Translations under genes and position numbers: made by a program
Shown here: in pieces, positions 1 through 5,790 of the stretch
How the letters are laid out: every line of letters begins with the position of its first letter
How positions within the stretch are numbered: the stretch's first letter is position 1
Source: Ectothiorhodospiraceae bacterium
Lineage (GTDB): Bacteria; Pseudomonadota; Gammaproteobacteria; Thiohalomonadales; Thiohalomonadaceae
Direction: 5' to 3'
Assembly: GCA_007125455.1 (NCBI GenBank)
Contig: SLDE01000060.1
Span: 1 to 5,790, forward strand
Length of the DNA stretch: 5,790 nt
Notes under the pieces: model-generated
What the model saw: only the letters and a program-made list of their open reading frames with translations
What the model was told of the DNA's origin: nothing
Databases searched by the model: none

Positions 1-313
1 AGTGATGCTCAGCAATAGGCGATCCTCCACAAGGCGTGGAAGGATGGTGTGCTGTGAGATACGTTGGTGATCAGGTATACAAAGGTGGTCTGAACAAGCT
101 CTGGGCTTCGGTGAGTCCTTTGACGAACTTTCGCTCGGCGCTGACAACCGCCTGTTTCAGCTTCTCTACCTAGCCAAGCATGACTGGCTTTTCAATGATG
201 GTTTCTCCACGCAGATGGTCCGTCAGGCGGTAGGGTGCGAGGTTGAGGCATTCGAGGATAGGTGGTGCGGACTGGTTGATACTGCCTAGTCGAGTGGTGG
301 ATGTCCTGTACTA
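1..313. pseudogene. Unrecognised decayed coding region, strand unresolved
   Basis: No intact gene is present, but long stretches are open on both strands. On the plus strand one frame runs from position 2 to a TAG at 287-289 with a single internal TGA at 68-70; its part after 71 has 72 codons without a stop but no good start before an ATG at 215. The mirrored minus-strand frame (313 down to 71) reads protein-like, with segments such as LECLNLAPYRLTDHLRGE and VEKLKQAVVSAERKFVKGL. It is broken by a TAG at 172-170 and a TGA at 73-71, and another minus frame stays open from 90 to the window edge, as after a frameshift. The composition suggests a former gene, but I do not recognise the family. Random openness in GC-rich DNA remains possible. 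Confidence 0.25.
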
Positions 314-342
314 CGGTATGCTATCAAGCTGAAGCCGTGAAC

Positions 343-401
343 GCCCAACAAACCGCCGGAGCCATCGTGCTAACGGGCTCGGCTCAGCGGTAGCGTTATG
401 T
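343..401 (+). other. attC-like imperfect hairpin (possible integron recombination site)
   Basis: The left end GCCCAAC (343-349) fits the inverse core RYYYAAC of attC sites and is followed by the AA commonly seen after it. The right end GTTATGT (395-401) resembles the core GTTRRRY with one mismatch. Between them ACCGC (352-356) pairs with GCGGT (387-391) and GAGCC (359-363) pairs with GGCTC (381-385). The two stems are separated by an asymmetric bulge (CG at 357-358 against A386), like the extrahelical base of attC sites. The loop is 17 nt. The outer bases GCCC and ATGT do not pair, which would be expected if the last six bases come from flanking DNA. The site would close a plus-strand cassette to its left. 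Alternative: a weak terminator for the minus-strand channel gene, since that RNA would carry GGTTTGTT after the hairpin. Confidence 0.38.
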
Positions 402-427
402 CTTAAGACTCTCCATATGCCTGGCCG

Positions 428-3400
428 TTAGTGTGCATCGGGCGTTGGCAGGTCGCGGATATGCAGGTCCATCTGTGGGTAGGCAATCTCTATCCCCGCT
501 TCGCGGAAGCTTTTGATGATGGCCACCAGTAGTTCGCTCTTGGTGAGCAGGCGTTCTTTCATTTGGCTGACATAGACACGCAATTCGAATTTGAGTGAGT
601 TGTCGGTCACTTCTACGAAGTAGACCGATGGCTCCGGTTCGTTTAGCACCATGGGATGGTCTGCGGCCACTTGGGCGAGGATCGCCAGGACTTGCTCCGG
701 GTTTGAGTTGTAGCTGGCCCCGACGGGGATCACCAGGCGCGTGATGTTGTCGGTTAGCGTCCAGTTGATTAGCCGTTCGGTGATGAAGGTTTTGTTGGGC
801 ACCACGACCTCGCGGTTGTCCCAGTCGATGATCGTGGTTGCACGGGTGCGGATCCGGGCGACTTTGCCGCTGTATTCGCCGACGGTGATCGTGTCACCGA
901 CGCGGATCGGCCGCTCGAATAGGATGATTAGGCCGGAGACGAAGTTGATCACCACTGCTTGCAGGCCGAAACCCACGCCCAGGGTGAGCGCCGCAACCAT
1001 CCACTGCAGTTCGCTCCAGCGTAGGCCGAGTAGCGAGAAGACGACGACAACGGCAACCACCGCCAGGCCATAGCGCAGCAGGGTGGCAACCGCGTAGCTG
1101 TGGGTGGCATCGGCCAGCTTGCTGTGCGCTAGCAGAACCTCCACCAGACCCGGCAGGTTCATTGCCGCCAGGATAAATAATCCGCCCAGCAGCAGCGCCA
1201 GCAGCAGATCCTGCATGGTGATGATTTGGATAATCTCCGTTTCGCCGCTCATGATGCTTCTGGACCAGAGCTGCACACTATCCAGCCAGCTCAAGGCGGG
1301 CAGTACGTCGGCCCACACCCATAATAGTGCTATCACGATGCTGCCCACGGTGGCGGTGCTCAGGAGGGTGCGCATCTGTAGGTTAATGTTCTCGATGCTT
1401 GGATGCGCGTCGGGCAGTTTTCCCTCGCCATCAGCCGCTGCGATGGTGCCGGATTCATCACTCACGACCCTGACCGGTTGGTTACGTGTGCGTTTGATGC
1501 GTAGTCGATTTTCGCTCAATATCTGCATGCGCACCGCGAGGGAGGAGAGTAGCCAGATCAGGCTAAGCAGGATCAGGGTGTTGGTGATCCTCGGCATAAG
1601 CTCGGCCACGGTCAGCAGGTAGCCGCCGAGGATCAGCCCCATCATCAGCACGAACAGGCCGCTCAGAGCCAGCCGCAACAGGCGGCGCTTGCCACTGGGG
1701 AAGAAGCCCCCGTGTTCGCTGCCCGCGGGTGCCAGCAGCCGCCAGGTGAGCAGGGTGATCAGTCCCACTAGCAGCAACAAAGCGATACGACCAAAGGTAT
1801 CGTAGATCAGTTCTTTCGGATGGCCGAGGGTCAGTGCGAGCAGGATCACCAGCAGCAGTTGTGCTGGCAGAAACCAGGTGAGGCCGTGGTGTATTCGCTG
1901 TGCCAGTAGCGTATTCCACTGGAAGTGTACTGTGCCGACGCCGTGTGGTGTGGTGAACAGTAGCAACAAATGGCCGGCCAGCCACCAGCCTGCGGCATGG
2001 CTGAGTGCCTGGGCCAGCACCTCTGCAGCCGGGGTGGCCTCTGGGCTTCCTTCCAGGTGGAACGCGGCGGTCAGTAGCAAGAGGGGGATCGGCAAGGCCT
2101 TTAGCAGGGCTGCGCCAATCGCCAGGAAGGTTGGGCGGATGCTGGCGGTGTTGTGATGGGCGGTCTCTTCCGCGCGTTTGGTGGCATGTGTGCCCCAGCG
2201 CCACAGCACCACCAGCAGCAAGAGAAATAGCAGGGTGGTGAGTGACTTTACCCAGCTGAACCCTTCCATCGTGCGGGTGAGCCCCTGCCAATCGCTCGCA
2301 TTGAACAGCTGTACCGTGGCCTTTGGGAAATGTCTCAGCCAGTCGATGCCGACGCTGGTGTGGCTGGGCCACCATAGCAGGGTTTCACGCAGCAGTTGGT
2401 CCAGTTTGTTGCCCCGTTTGATCGCGGCCTGCAACGCCAGTTCGTTCTGGCGGATCTGCTCGGCCAGCTGCACCTCGGCCCCGAGCTGCGCCTCGAGTAC
2501 GCGAGTGCGCAGTTGGCGTAGTTCCATCAGGGCCGGGTCGTCGACATCCGCCAGTTCGGCGAGCAGATCGCGACGCTCCTCGCGCAGTGAGATGACCCGC
2601 AGTCTGGACTGGGTCAGTTCACGTTCGAGCCGTGGTATCTCATGGCGTGCCTCGATAAATTCACCCAGGCGTTTTTGTTCTTCGAGGAACTGTAGCCTCA
2701 GGGCCTCGGATAGGCTGCTGATCTCCATGCGTTCATGCACACCACGCAGGGTCTGGCTTAGGCGTGCCTCATGATCGAGGTAGCCGGTGAGCTTGCCTTG
2801 AAGGCTGCGCATCCTTTCGTGATGGGTGGCGATATTGTCCAGGCGCTCGTGTAGCCCCTGTAACTCGCCCTCAAAGCGTGTCAGCGTTTCGGGGCCGCGT
2901 GCTTCGAGCCGTTGTAGGGCGTCCCCCAGCTCGCGCAGCTCTTCCGTGGAGCGTCGTTGGAATTCGGACTCCACCTGCTGAAGGTGCGGGTTGAGTAGGC
3001 GAAGTTCATGTTCCAGTGCATCCAGTTCGAGTTGTAGGATGGTCATGCTGGCAGGAAGGAGCTGTTGTTCCAGTTGTAGCGCCAGCATGCGGGCCTCGGC
3101 CAGACGCTGAATGGCGAGCTGCCGGGCCTGATGTGCTTCGTGGAAAGCGCTGGGTTCTTCCTGCTCTGTCGGCAGGGATAGCTCCTCGATCTCTTGGCGC
3201 AGGGGCTCAAGGGCGGCATGCTGGGTTTTAGACTGCTCATCAAGCTGCTGCATGGCCTGCTGTTTTTGCTCCAGCTCGCTGCGCAACAGGCTCTGGCGCA
3301 TGCGCAGTTGGCGGATCTCGGCCTGGATCTGTGGCAGGGAACGCGGCACCTGGTCATCGGCAGCCGCCTCGATCCTGGACAGGATATCCAGCAGATGCGC

Positions 3401-3817
3401 TTCGGCCCGGTGCAGGCGTTGTGCATAGTCGCGTGTCTGGGCGGCGCGCTCCAGTGCGCGCTTCAGTCGTTCATCCCCCTCGTTTTCAAGTTGCAAGACC
3501 TCCTGCCAGATTAAGGCCTCGTTTTCCGAGAGGGTGGGGATGGCCAGCTTTTCTCGTGCCGTCTCAGCCGGGGACTCGGTCGACCAGCGTTGAGCGGGTG
3601 CCTGGTCGATCTCGGCCACCTGCTCGCCAAGTGGCTGAAAGCTCCCTTCAAGGAGTTGGCGAAACTCGGTTAGTGATTGCCCCTCGTGCTGGTCGGCATG
3701 GGTCGGGGTGAGTGGTACACACAGGAGCAGGAGGGCGAGCCAGGCAAGTGAGCGCTTAAGCACCTGTAAACGGCACAGCGGGGAGATGGCGGCAGGCATG
3801 CTGGGGAGCGAATGCAT
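428..3817 (-). CDS. MscK/MscM-like large mechanosensitive channel of the MscS family
   Basis: This 1129-residue inner-membrane protein matches the size of E. coli MscK (1120) and MscM (1107), channels that open under membrane tension to release solutes during osmotic downshock. A signal peptide (about 21-41, ending THA before DQ) leads to a long periplasmic coiled-coil, the MscS_porin-type domain (about 60-480). About eleven membrane segments follow, near 523, 561, 602, 643, 676, 713, 746, 818, 863, 904 and 936. The last is the MscS pore helix (GVGFGLQAVVINFVSG, about 947-962), continuing into ERPIRVGDTI and the cytoplasmic beta and alpha/beta domains. Assignment to MscK (K+-sensitive) or MscM cannot be settled from sequence. 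An in-frame TGA (3838-3836) bars any earlier ATG, so 3817 is the most upstream start; Met7 is an alternative. No good Shine-Dalgarno precedes it, but a translated mini-ORF does. It lies 51 bp after msrP and is probably in the same operon. Confidence 0.95.
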   Translation of the reverse strand: MHSLPSMPAAISPLCRLQVLKRSLAWLALLLLCVPLTPTHADQHEGQSLTEFRQLLEGSFQPLGEQVAEIDQAPAQRWSTESPAETAREKLAIPTLSENEALIWQEVLQLENEGDERLKRALERAAQTRDYAQRLHRAEAHLLDILSRIEAAADDQVPRSLPQIQAEIRQLRMRQSLLRSELEQKQQAMQQLDEQSKTQHAALEPLRQEIEELSLPTEQEEPSAFHEAHQARQLAIQRLAEARMLALQLEQQLLPASMTILQLELDALEHELRLLNPHLQQVESEFQRRSTEELRELGDALQRLEARGPETLTRFEGELQGLHERLDNIATHHERMRSLQGKLTGYLDHEARLSQTLRGVHERMEISSLSEALRLQFLEEQKRLGEFIEARHEIPRLERELTQSRLRVISLREERRDLLAELADVDDPALMELRQLRTRVLEAQLGAEVQLAEQIRQNELALQAAIKRGNKLDQLLRETLLWWPSHTSVGIDWLRHFPKATVQLFNASDWQGLTRTMEGFSWVKSLTTLLFLLLLVVLWRWGTHATKRAEETAHHNTASIRPTFLAIGAALLKALPIPLLLLTAAFHLEGSPEATPAAEVLAQALSHAAGWWLAGHLLLLFTTPHGVGTVHFQWNTLLAQRIHHGLTWFLPAQLLLVILLALTLGHPKELIYDTFGRIALLLLVGLITLLTWRLLAPAGSEHGGFFPSGKRRLLRLALSGLFVLMMGLILGGYLLTVAELMPRITNTLILLSLIWLLSSLAVRMQILSENRLRIKRTRNQPVRVVSDESGTIAAADGEGKLPDAHPSIENINLQMRTLLSTATVGSIVIALLWVWADVLPALSWLDSVQLWSRSIMSGETEIIQIITMQDLLLALLLGGLFILAAMNLPGLVEVLLAHSKLADATHSYAVATLLRYGLAVVAVVVVFSLLGLRWSELQWMVAALTLGVGFGLQAVVINFVSGLIILFERPIRVGDTITVGEYSGKVARIRTRATTIIDWDNREVVVPNKTFITERLINWTLTDNITRLVIPVGASYNSNPEQVLAILAQVAADHPMVLNEPEPSVYFVEVTDNSLKFELRVYVSQMKERLLTKSELLVAIIKSFREAGIEIAYPQMDLHIRDLPTPDAH

Positions 3818-3818
3818 T

Positions 3819-3839
3819 TTAGCTTGAACCGGTGGTCAT
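3819..3839 (-). CDS. Possible six-codon leader ORF upstream of the channel gene
   Basis: In the 51-bp gap between msrP and the channel gene, the minus strand has AAGGAA, a good Shine-Dalgarno match, a few bases before an ATG at 3839-3837. This opens a six-codon reading frame (MTTGSS) whose TAA stop (3821-3819) lies one base before the channel ATG at 3817. The channel start itself has no clear ribosome binding site. The layout fits termination-reinitiation: ribosomes loaded at the mini-ORF would restart at the channel ATG. This is inferred from layout alone, and the peptide probably has no function of its own. Confidence 0.35.
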   Translation of the reverse strand: MTTGSS

Positions 3840-3868
3840 CGTGGATTTCCTTGGAAGGCGCAGGCGAA

Positions 3869-4813
3869 TTAGTAGTTTTTGTGTAAATCCATACCGCGAT
3901 ACAGTTGTGCTACCTCCTCGGCGTAGCCGTTGAAGGGGAGGGTGGTGCGTCGGCGCAGCTCGCCGATGCGCCGTTCGCGGCTTTGGTTCCAGCGGGGGTG
4001 GTTCACCTCGGGGTTTACGTTGGCATAGAAGCCATATTCGCGAGGGGCGCTCTGGTGCCAGGTGGTGCGCGGCTGGGTGTCGAGCAGGCGGATCCGCACG
4101 ATGGACTTGATGCTCTTGAAGCCGTATTTCCATGGCACCACCAGCCGTAGCGGCGCGCCGTTCTGGTTGGGCATTTCGCGCCCATACAGACCTACCGCGA
4201 GGATGGTCAGTGGGTGCATTGCCTCGTCGATGCGCAGCGCCTCGACATAGGGCCAGGGGAGGATGCGTCGATCGCGCTGGCCGGGCATTTGTTCGGGATC
4301 GTGCAGAGTGGTAAATTCGACGTACTTGGCGCGGGAGGTGGGCTGCGCGTGTTTGAGTAGCGCCGCGAGTGGGAAGCCCACCCAGGGGATCACCATCGAC
4401 CAGGCCTCCACGCAGCGCATACGGTAGATGCGCTCTTCCAGTGGGTGCAGGCGCAGGATGTCCTCGATGTCGATGGGGCCGGTGCGTTCGGCGTGGCCTT
4501 CGACCATTATGCTCCAGGGGCGGGTCTGGAGTTGATGCGCGTGGCGCTTGGGGTCTTCCTTGCCGGTGCCAAACTCGAAGAAGTTGTTGTAGCTGGTGAC
4601 ATCGCCGTAGCTGGTCAGGCCCTCGTCGGTGCCGAAGGGGCCGGGGGCCACTTCATCAAAACGGGGTGGGCGCTCATCGGCGGTGAGCATCCCGGGCAAC
4701 AGCAGCGCACCACTGCCCAGGGCGAATTGGCCGAGAAAGCGCCGCCGCTCTCGATAGATGGGCTCATCGGTGATCTCGCTGGCTGGGATGGGGGCGGGTC
4801 GTTTTATCAACAT
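3869..4813 (-). CDS. msrP: Protein-methionine-sulfoxide reductase catalytic subunit MsrP (YedY)
   Basis: MsrP is a periplasmic molybdopterin enzyme that reduces methionine sulfoxide in oxidised envelope proteins, normally receiving electrons from the haem-b membrane protein MsrQ. The 314-residue product (E. coli: 334) starts with a twin-arginine signal, ERRRFLGQ at 22-29, a hydrophobic stretch and a likely cleavage after Ala45 (LTA before DE). The signature TSYNNFFEFGT lies at 73-83. Cys134 in RMRCVEAWSMVIPWVG is the expected molybdenum ligand of this sulfite-oxidase-fold family. NQNGAPLRLVVPWKYGFKSIKSI follows in the second half (given here only as its recognisable motif region). The ATG at 4813 is supported by GAGGTG at 4823-4818, six bases upstream after GAGG. 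An 8-bp inverted repeat sits just upstream of this site. The next gene downstream is the mechanosensitive channel; msrQ, usually adjacent, is absent here. Confidence 0.96.
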   Translation of the reverse strand: MLIKRPAPIPASEITDEPIYRERRRFLGQFALGSGALLLPGMLTADERPPRFDEVAPGPFGTDEGLTSYGDVTSYNNFFEFGTGKEDPKRHAHQLQTRPWSIMVEGHAERTGPIDIEDILRLHPLEERIYRMRCVEAWSMVIPWVGFPLAALLKHAQPTSRAKYVEFTTLHDPEQMPGQRDRRILPWPYVEALRIDEAMHPLTILAVGLYGREMPNQNGAPLRLVVPWKYGFKSIKSIVRIRLLDTQPRTTWHQSAPREYGFYANVNPEVNHPRWNQSRERRIGELRRRTTLPFNGYAEEVAQLYRGMDLHKNY

Positions 4814-4817
4814 GCGG

Positions 4818-4823
4818 CACCTC
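4818..4823 (-). promoter_or_regulatory. Shine-Dalgarno of msrP
   Basis: The minus strand reads GAGGTG, with six bases between GAGG and the ATG at 4813-4811. It fixes the msrP start and lies two bases from the end of the inverted repeat at 4826-4846, so a hairpin in the mRNA could affect its accessibility. Confidence 0.7.
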
Positions 4824-4825
4824 GT

Positions 4826-4846
4826 CTATGCTCCATAAGAGCATAG
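4826..4846. promoter_or_regulatory. Perfect inverted repeat in the msrP leader (operator or RNA hairpin)
   Basis: CTATGCTC (4826-4833) and GAGCATAG (4839-4846) are exact reverse complements around a 5-base spacer. The repeat lies 13 to 33 bases upstream of the msrP ATG and two bases from its ribosome binding site. A further copy of the half-site core CTATGCT occurs at 4879-4885. It could be a dimeric repressor operator, or a hairpin in the msrP mRNA if transcription starts upstream. The regulator is unknown. Confidence 0.5.
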
Positions 4847-4853
4847 CAGCATT

Positions 4854-4882
4854 TTGATTGTTACCTGCGCTGGGGATACTAT
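4854..4882 (+). promoter_or_regulatory. Candidate sigma70 promoter for the antitoxin-toxin-hyuB operon
   Basis: TTGATT (4854-4859) matches four of six bases of the -35 consensus and TACTAT (4877-4882) four of six of the -10 consensus, with the optimal 17-bp spacing. Transcription would begin near 4889, giving a leader of about 30 bases before the antitoxin ATG. Both boxes are imperfect. No equally good promoter was found facing msrP. Confidence 0.4.
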
Positions 4883-4892
4883 GCTGATTGTT
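4855..4892. repeat. Direct repeat TGATTGTT, 30-bp period, in the divergent promoter region
   Basis: TGATTGTT occurs exactly at 4855-4862 and 4885-4892. The 30-bp period is close to three helical turns, so proteins bound at both would lie on the same DNA face. The copies overlap the candidate -35 box and the likely transcription start of the rightward promoter. This could be a binding-site pair, or chance given the 8-bp length. Confidence 0.3.
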
Positions 4893-4917
4893 TATGAGAT
4901 GAATTGGGTCGCACTGT

Positions 4918-5151
4918 ATGAACTACGCACACCTGATCGAGAAATTGCAGACACTCCCAGCAGATAAGCAGGCCGAGGTGGTTGATTTTATCGACTATCT
5001 CGCCAGCCGGTTTTCCACAAACTTGGGCGAATCGTACGAGGAGTGGGATGAGATGGGCTTTTCCAAGTTCTCCATGGAGCGAGCGATGCAGGGCTTGGAG
5101 GATGAGGAACCAACCTATTCTCAAAATGATATCAAGGAGAGATGGTTATGA
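4918..5151 (+). CDS. DUF2281-type antitoxin of a MazF-like toxin-antitoxin pair
   Basis: This 77-residue acidic protein should bind and neutralise the toxin encoded just downstream. The N-terminal part (about 4-32), LIEKLQTLPADKQAEVVDFI followed by DYLASRF, is typical of the DUF2281 family, found in type II antitoxins. The C-terminal part, with MERAMQGLEDE and DIKERW, resembles the tail of such antitoxins and probably contacts the toxin. No ribbon-helix-helix, AbrB or HTH motif is evident, so DNA binding and autoregulation are unproven. An in-frame TGA at 4900-4902 leaves the ATG at 4918 as the only good start; its ribosome binding site is weak. It overlaps the toxin start as ATGA. The gene looks less GC-rich than its neighbours, which may point to acquisition by transfer. 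Confidence 0.85.
   Translation: MNYAHLIEKLQTLPADKQAEVVDFIDYLASRFSTNLGESYEEWDEMGFSKFSMERAMQGLEDEEPTYSQNDIKERWL
5134..5140 (+). promoter_or_regulatory. Shine-Dalgarno deciding the toxin start
   Basis: AAGGAGA is a strong ribosome binding site inside the antitoxin 3' end. It is one base from the ATG at 5142, too close to use, but its GGAG core lies eight bases from the ATG at 5148, so the later ATG is preferred. Confidence 0.75.
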
Positions 5152-5507
5152 GGGAAGCTGGACAGATCGCTTTAACTCCTTTCCCGTACACAGATCTCAG
5201 TGGGTCCAAGTTGCGCCCCGTACTTCTTCTCCAGGAAGCGCCCGGTGGGCGTGGTGATTGGCTGGTGTGCATGGTTTCTTCTCGGTTGCACCAAGCTGTC
5301 GAACACTTTGATGAGTTGGTTTTTCCTGAAGACGATGACTTTGTGGCTACTGGGCTAAAGGCACCCAGTGTTTTTCGCTTATCCCGATTGGCGGTGCTCC
5401 ATGCAGGCTTGATGCTTGGCTCGATTGGTTGTGTGGGAAAGGGGCGCCTTGGGCGGGCGCGTGAGCGCATCGCTCACTGGATAACTTGGGGTGAGTCTTC
5501 CTTGTGA
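5148..5507 (+). CDS. MazF/PemK-family toxin (probable sequence-specific endoribonuclease)
   Basis: The 119-residue product has the MazF/PemK layout. The N-terminal strand GQIALTPFPYTDLSGSK (5-21) leads into RPVLLL (23-28), where Arg23-Pro24 is the conserved catalytic-loop motif. Then come DWLVCMVSSRL (37-47), with the serine pair at the position of the second active-site region, and LKAPSVFRLSRL near the middle-to-late part, matching the K-x-S-x-x-R-L strand typical of the family. Known members cut mRNA and arrest growth until bound by antitoxin. An ATG at 5142 would add two residues, but Shine-Dalgarno spacing favours 5148, which overlaps the antitoxin stop as ATGA. The stop overlaps the start of hyuB as GTGA. 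Lengths and motifs appear intact, so the toxin is probably active. Confidence 0.88.
   Translation: MREAGQIALTPFPYTDLSGSKLRPVLLLQEAPGGRGDWLVCMVSSRLHQAVEHFDELVFPEDDDFVATGLKAPSVFRLSRLAVLHAGLMLGSIGCVGKGRLGRARERIAHWITWGESSL
5461..5477 (+). repeat. Perfect 7-bp hairpin near the toxin 3' end
   Basis: GTGAGCG (5461-5467) and CGCTCAC (5471-5477) are exact reverse complements around a CAT loop. The hairpin ends 26 bases before the hyuB start, inside toxin codons. No T-run follows, so it is not a standard terminator. It might stabilise mRNA or slow ribosomes before the coupled start, or be incidental. Confidence 0.35.
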
Positions 5508-5790
5508 ACGTAATCGAACTTGGCCTGTTTGCCAGCCGCATCGAGGCGGTATGTGACGAGATGGGGGCGGTGCTGCGGCGCAGTGCCTTCTCGCCCAATA
5601 TCCGCGACCGCCTGGACTACTCCTGTGCGGTGTTCGACCCTCAGGGCGAGCTTTGCGCCCAGGCGGCCCATATCCCGGTGCACCTGGGCAGCATGGCCTA
5701 TGCGATGCGCGACATCGTCGGGGGCATGGATTGGCAGCCGGGGGATATGGTGGTGGTCAATGATCCCTTTCTGGGCGGCACTCACTTGCC
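5504..5790 (+). CDS. hyuB: Hydantoinase B/oxoprolinase (HyuB) family protein, 5' part
   Basis: Only the first 95 codons are in the window; the gene runs off the right edge. HyuB subunits, usually paired with HyuA, carry out ATP-dependent hydrolysis of N-methylhydantoin or 5-oxoproline, and related subunits work in acetone carboxylase; the substrate here cannot be told. Diagnostic segments are EMGAVLRRSAFSPNIRDR (19-36), DYSCAVFD (38-45), AQAAHIPVHLGSM (52-64) and VVVNDPFLGGTHLP (83 to the edge), with Asn86, Asp87, His94 and other conserved polar residues. The alignment of the family N terminus requires a start well before Met20, and the GTG at 5504 fits; it overlaps the toxin stop (GTGA). A weak GGTGAG lies at 5490-5495. 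The tight overlap suggests co-translation with the toxin-antitoxin genes. Confidence 0.93.
   Translation, partial: MNVIELGLFASRIEAVCDEMGAVLRRSAFSPNIRDRLDYSCAVFDPQGELCAQAAHIPVHLGSMAYAMRDIVGGMDWQPGDMVVVNDPFLGGTHL

Noticed and set aside
400..409. 10-bp palindrome GTCTTAAGAC downstream of the channel gene
   Set aside because: Short, isolated, with no second copy found or positional link to a promoter; likely chance.
1563..2375. 270-codon open frame on the minus strand inside the channel gene
   Set aside because: It overlaps the channel gene in another frame of the same strand, is rich in Arg, Pro and His as expected of a GC-rich shadow, and shows no recognisable domain.
741..2774. Several plus-strand open frames opposite the channel gene
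   Set aside because: They are antisense to a gene with clear domains from end to end, and are Ser/Arg/Pro-rich shadows without family motifs.
4445..4846. 133-codon plus-strand frame opposite msrP
   Set aside because: Gly/Ala-rich shadow of the msrP N-terminal half; it has no own ribosome binding site or domain.
5142..5147. ATG at 5142 as the toxin start
   Set aside because: The strong Shine-Dalgarno ends one base before it; spacing is right only for the ATG at 5148, which also gives the common ATGA overlap.
5461..5477. Hairpin as a terminator between toxin and hyuB
   Set aside because: No T-run follows, the stem lies within toxin codons, and the next gene starts by overlapping the toxin stop.
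5474..5785. 103-codon minus-strand frame opposite hyuB
   Set aside because: It is antisense to strongly conserved HyuB motifs and shows no independent family signal.

Overview
The window looks like a piece of a gammaproteobacterial chromosome. The evidence is a fairly GC-rich coding style, an MscK/MscM-type mechanosensitive channel with the full proteobacterial architecture, and a Tat-exported MsrP (YedY-type) reductase. No RNA gene, CRISPR array or intact insertion sequence was seen, and the species cannot be named from this sequence.

Layout. Positions 1-427 carry no intact gene. Bases 1-313 hold stop-interrupted frames on both strands, a likely gene remnant. Bases 343-401 form an imperfect hairpin whose ends resemble an integron attC site. 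A minus-strand pair follows, transcribed from right to left: msrP (4813 to 3869), then a large MscK/MscM-like channel gene (3817 to 428). The two are 51 bp apart and probably co-transcribed. No msrQ (the usual haem-b membrane partner of MsrP) lies next to msrP. A 104-bp divergent intergenic region (4814-4917) holds a perfect 8-bp inverted repeat beside the msrP ribosome binding site, an 8-bp direct repeat with a 30-bp period, and a plausible sigma70-like promoter facing right. On the plus strand come a DUF2281-type antitoxin (4918-5151), a MazF/PemK-like toxin (5148-5507) and the 5' end of a hydantoinase B/oxoprolinase (HyuB) gene (5504 to the window edge).

How the genes fit together. The minus-strand operon is envelope-directed: periplasmic repair of oxidised methionines plus an inner-membrane channel that protects against osmotic downshock. 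The plus-strand genes are packed with 4-nt stop/start overlaps (ATGA, then GTGA). The toxin-antitoxin module is therefore physically, and probably translationally, coupled to a metabolic hydantoinase/oxoprolinase gene, which is the most unusual arrangement here. No clearly new biological system is visible. The points worth a second look are the TA-hyuB fusion of transcription units, the attC-like element with its decayed neighbour, the leader mini-ORF before the channel gene, and msrP without msrQ.
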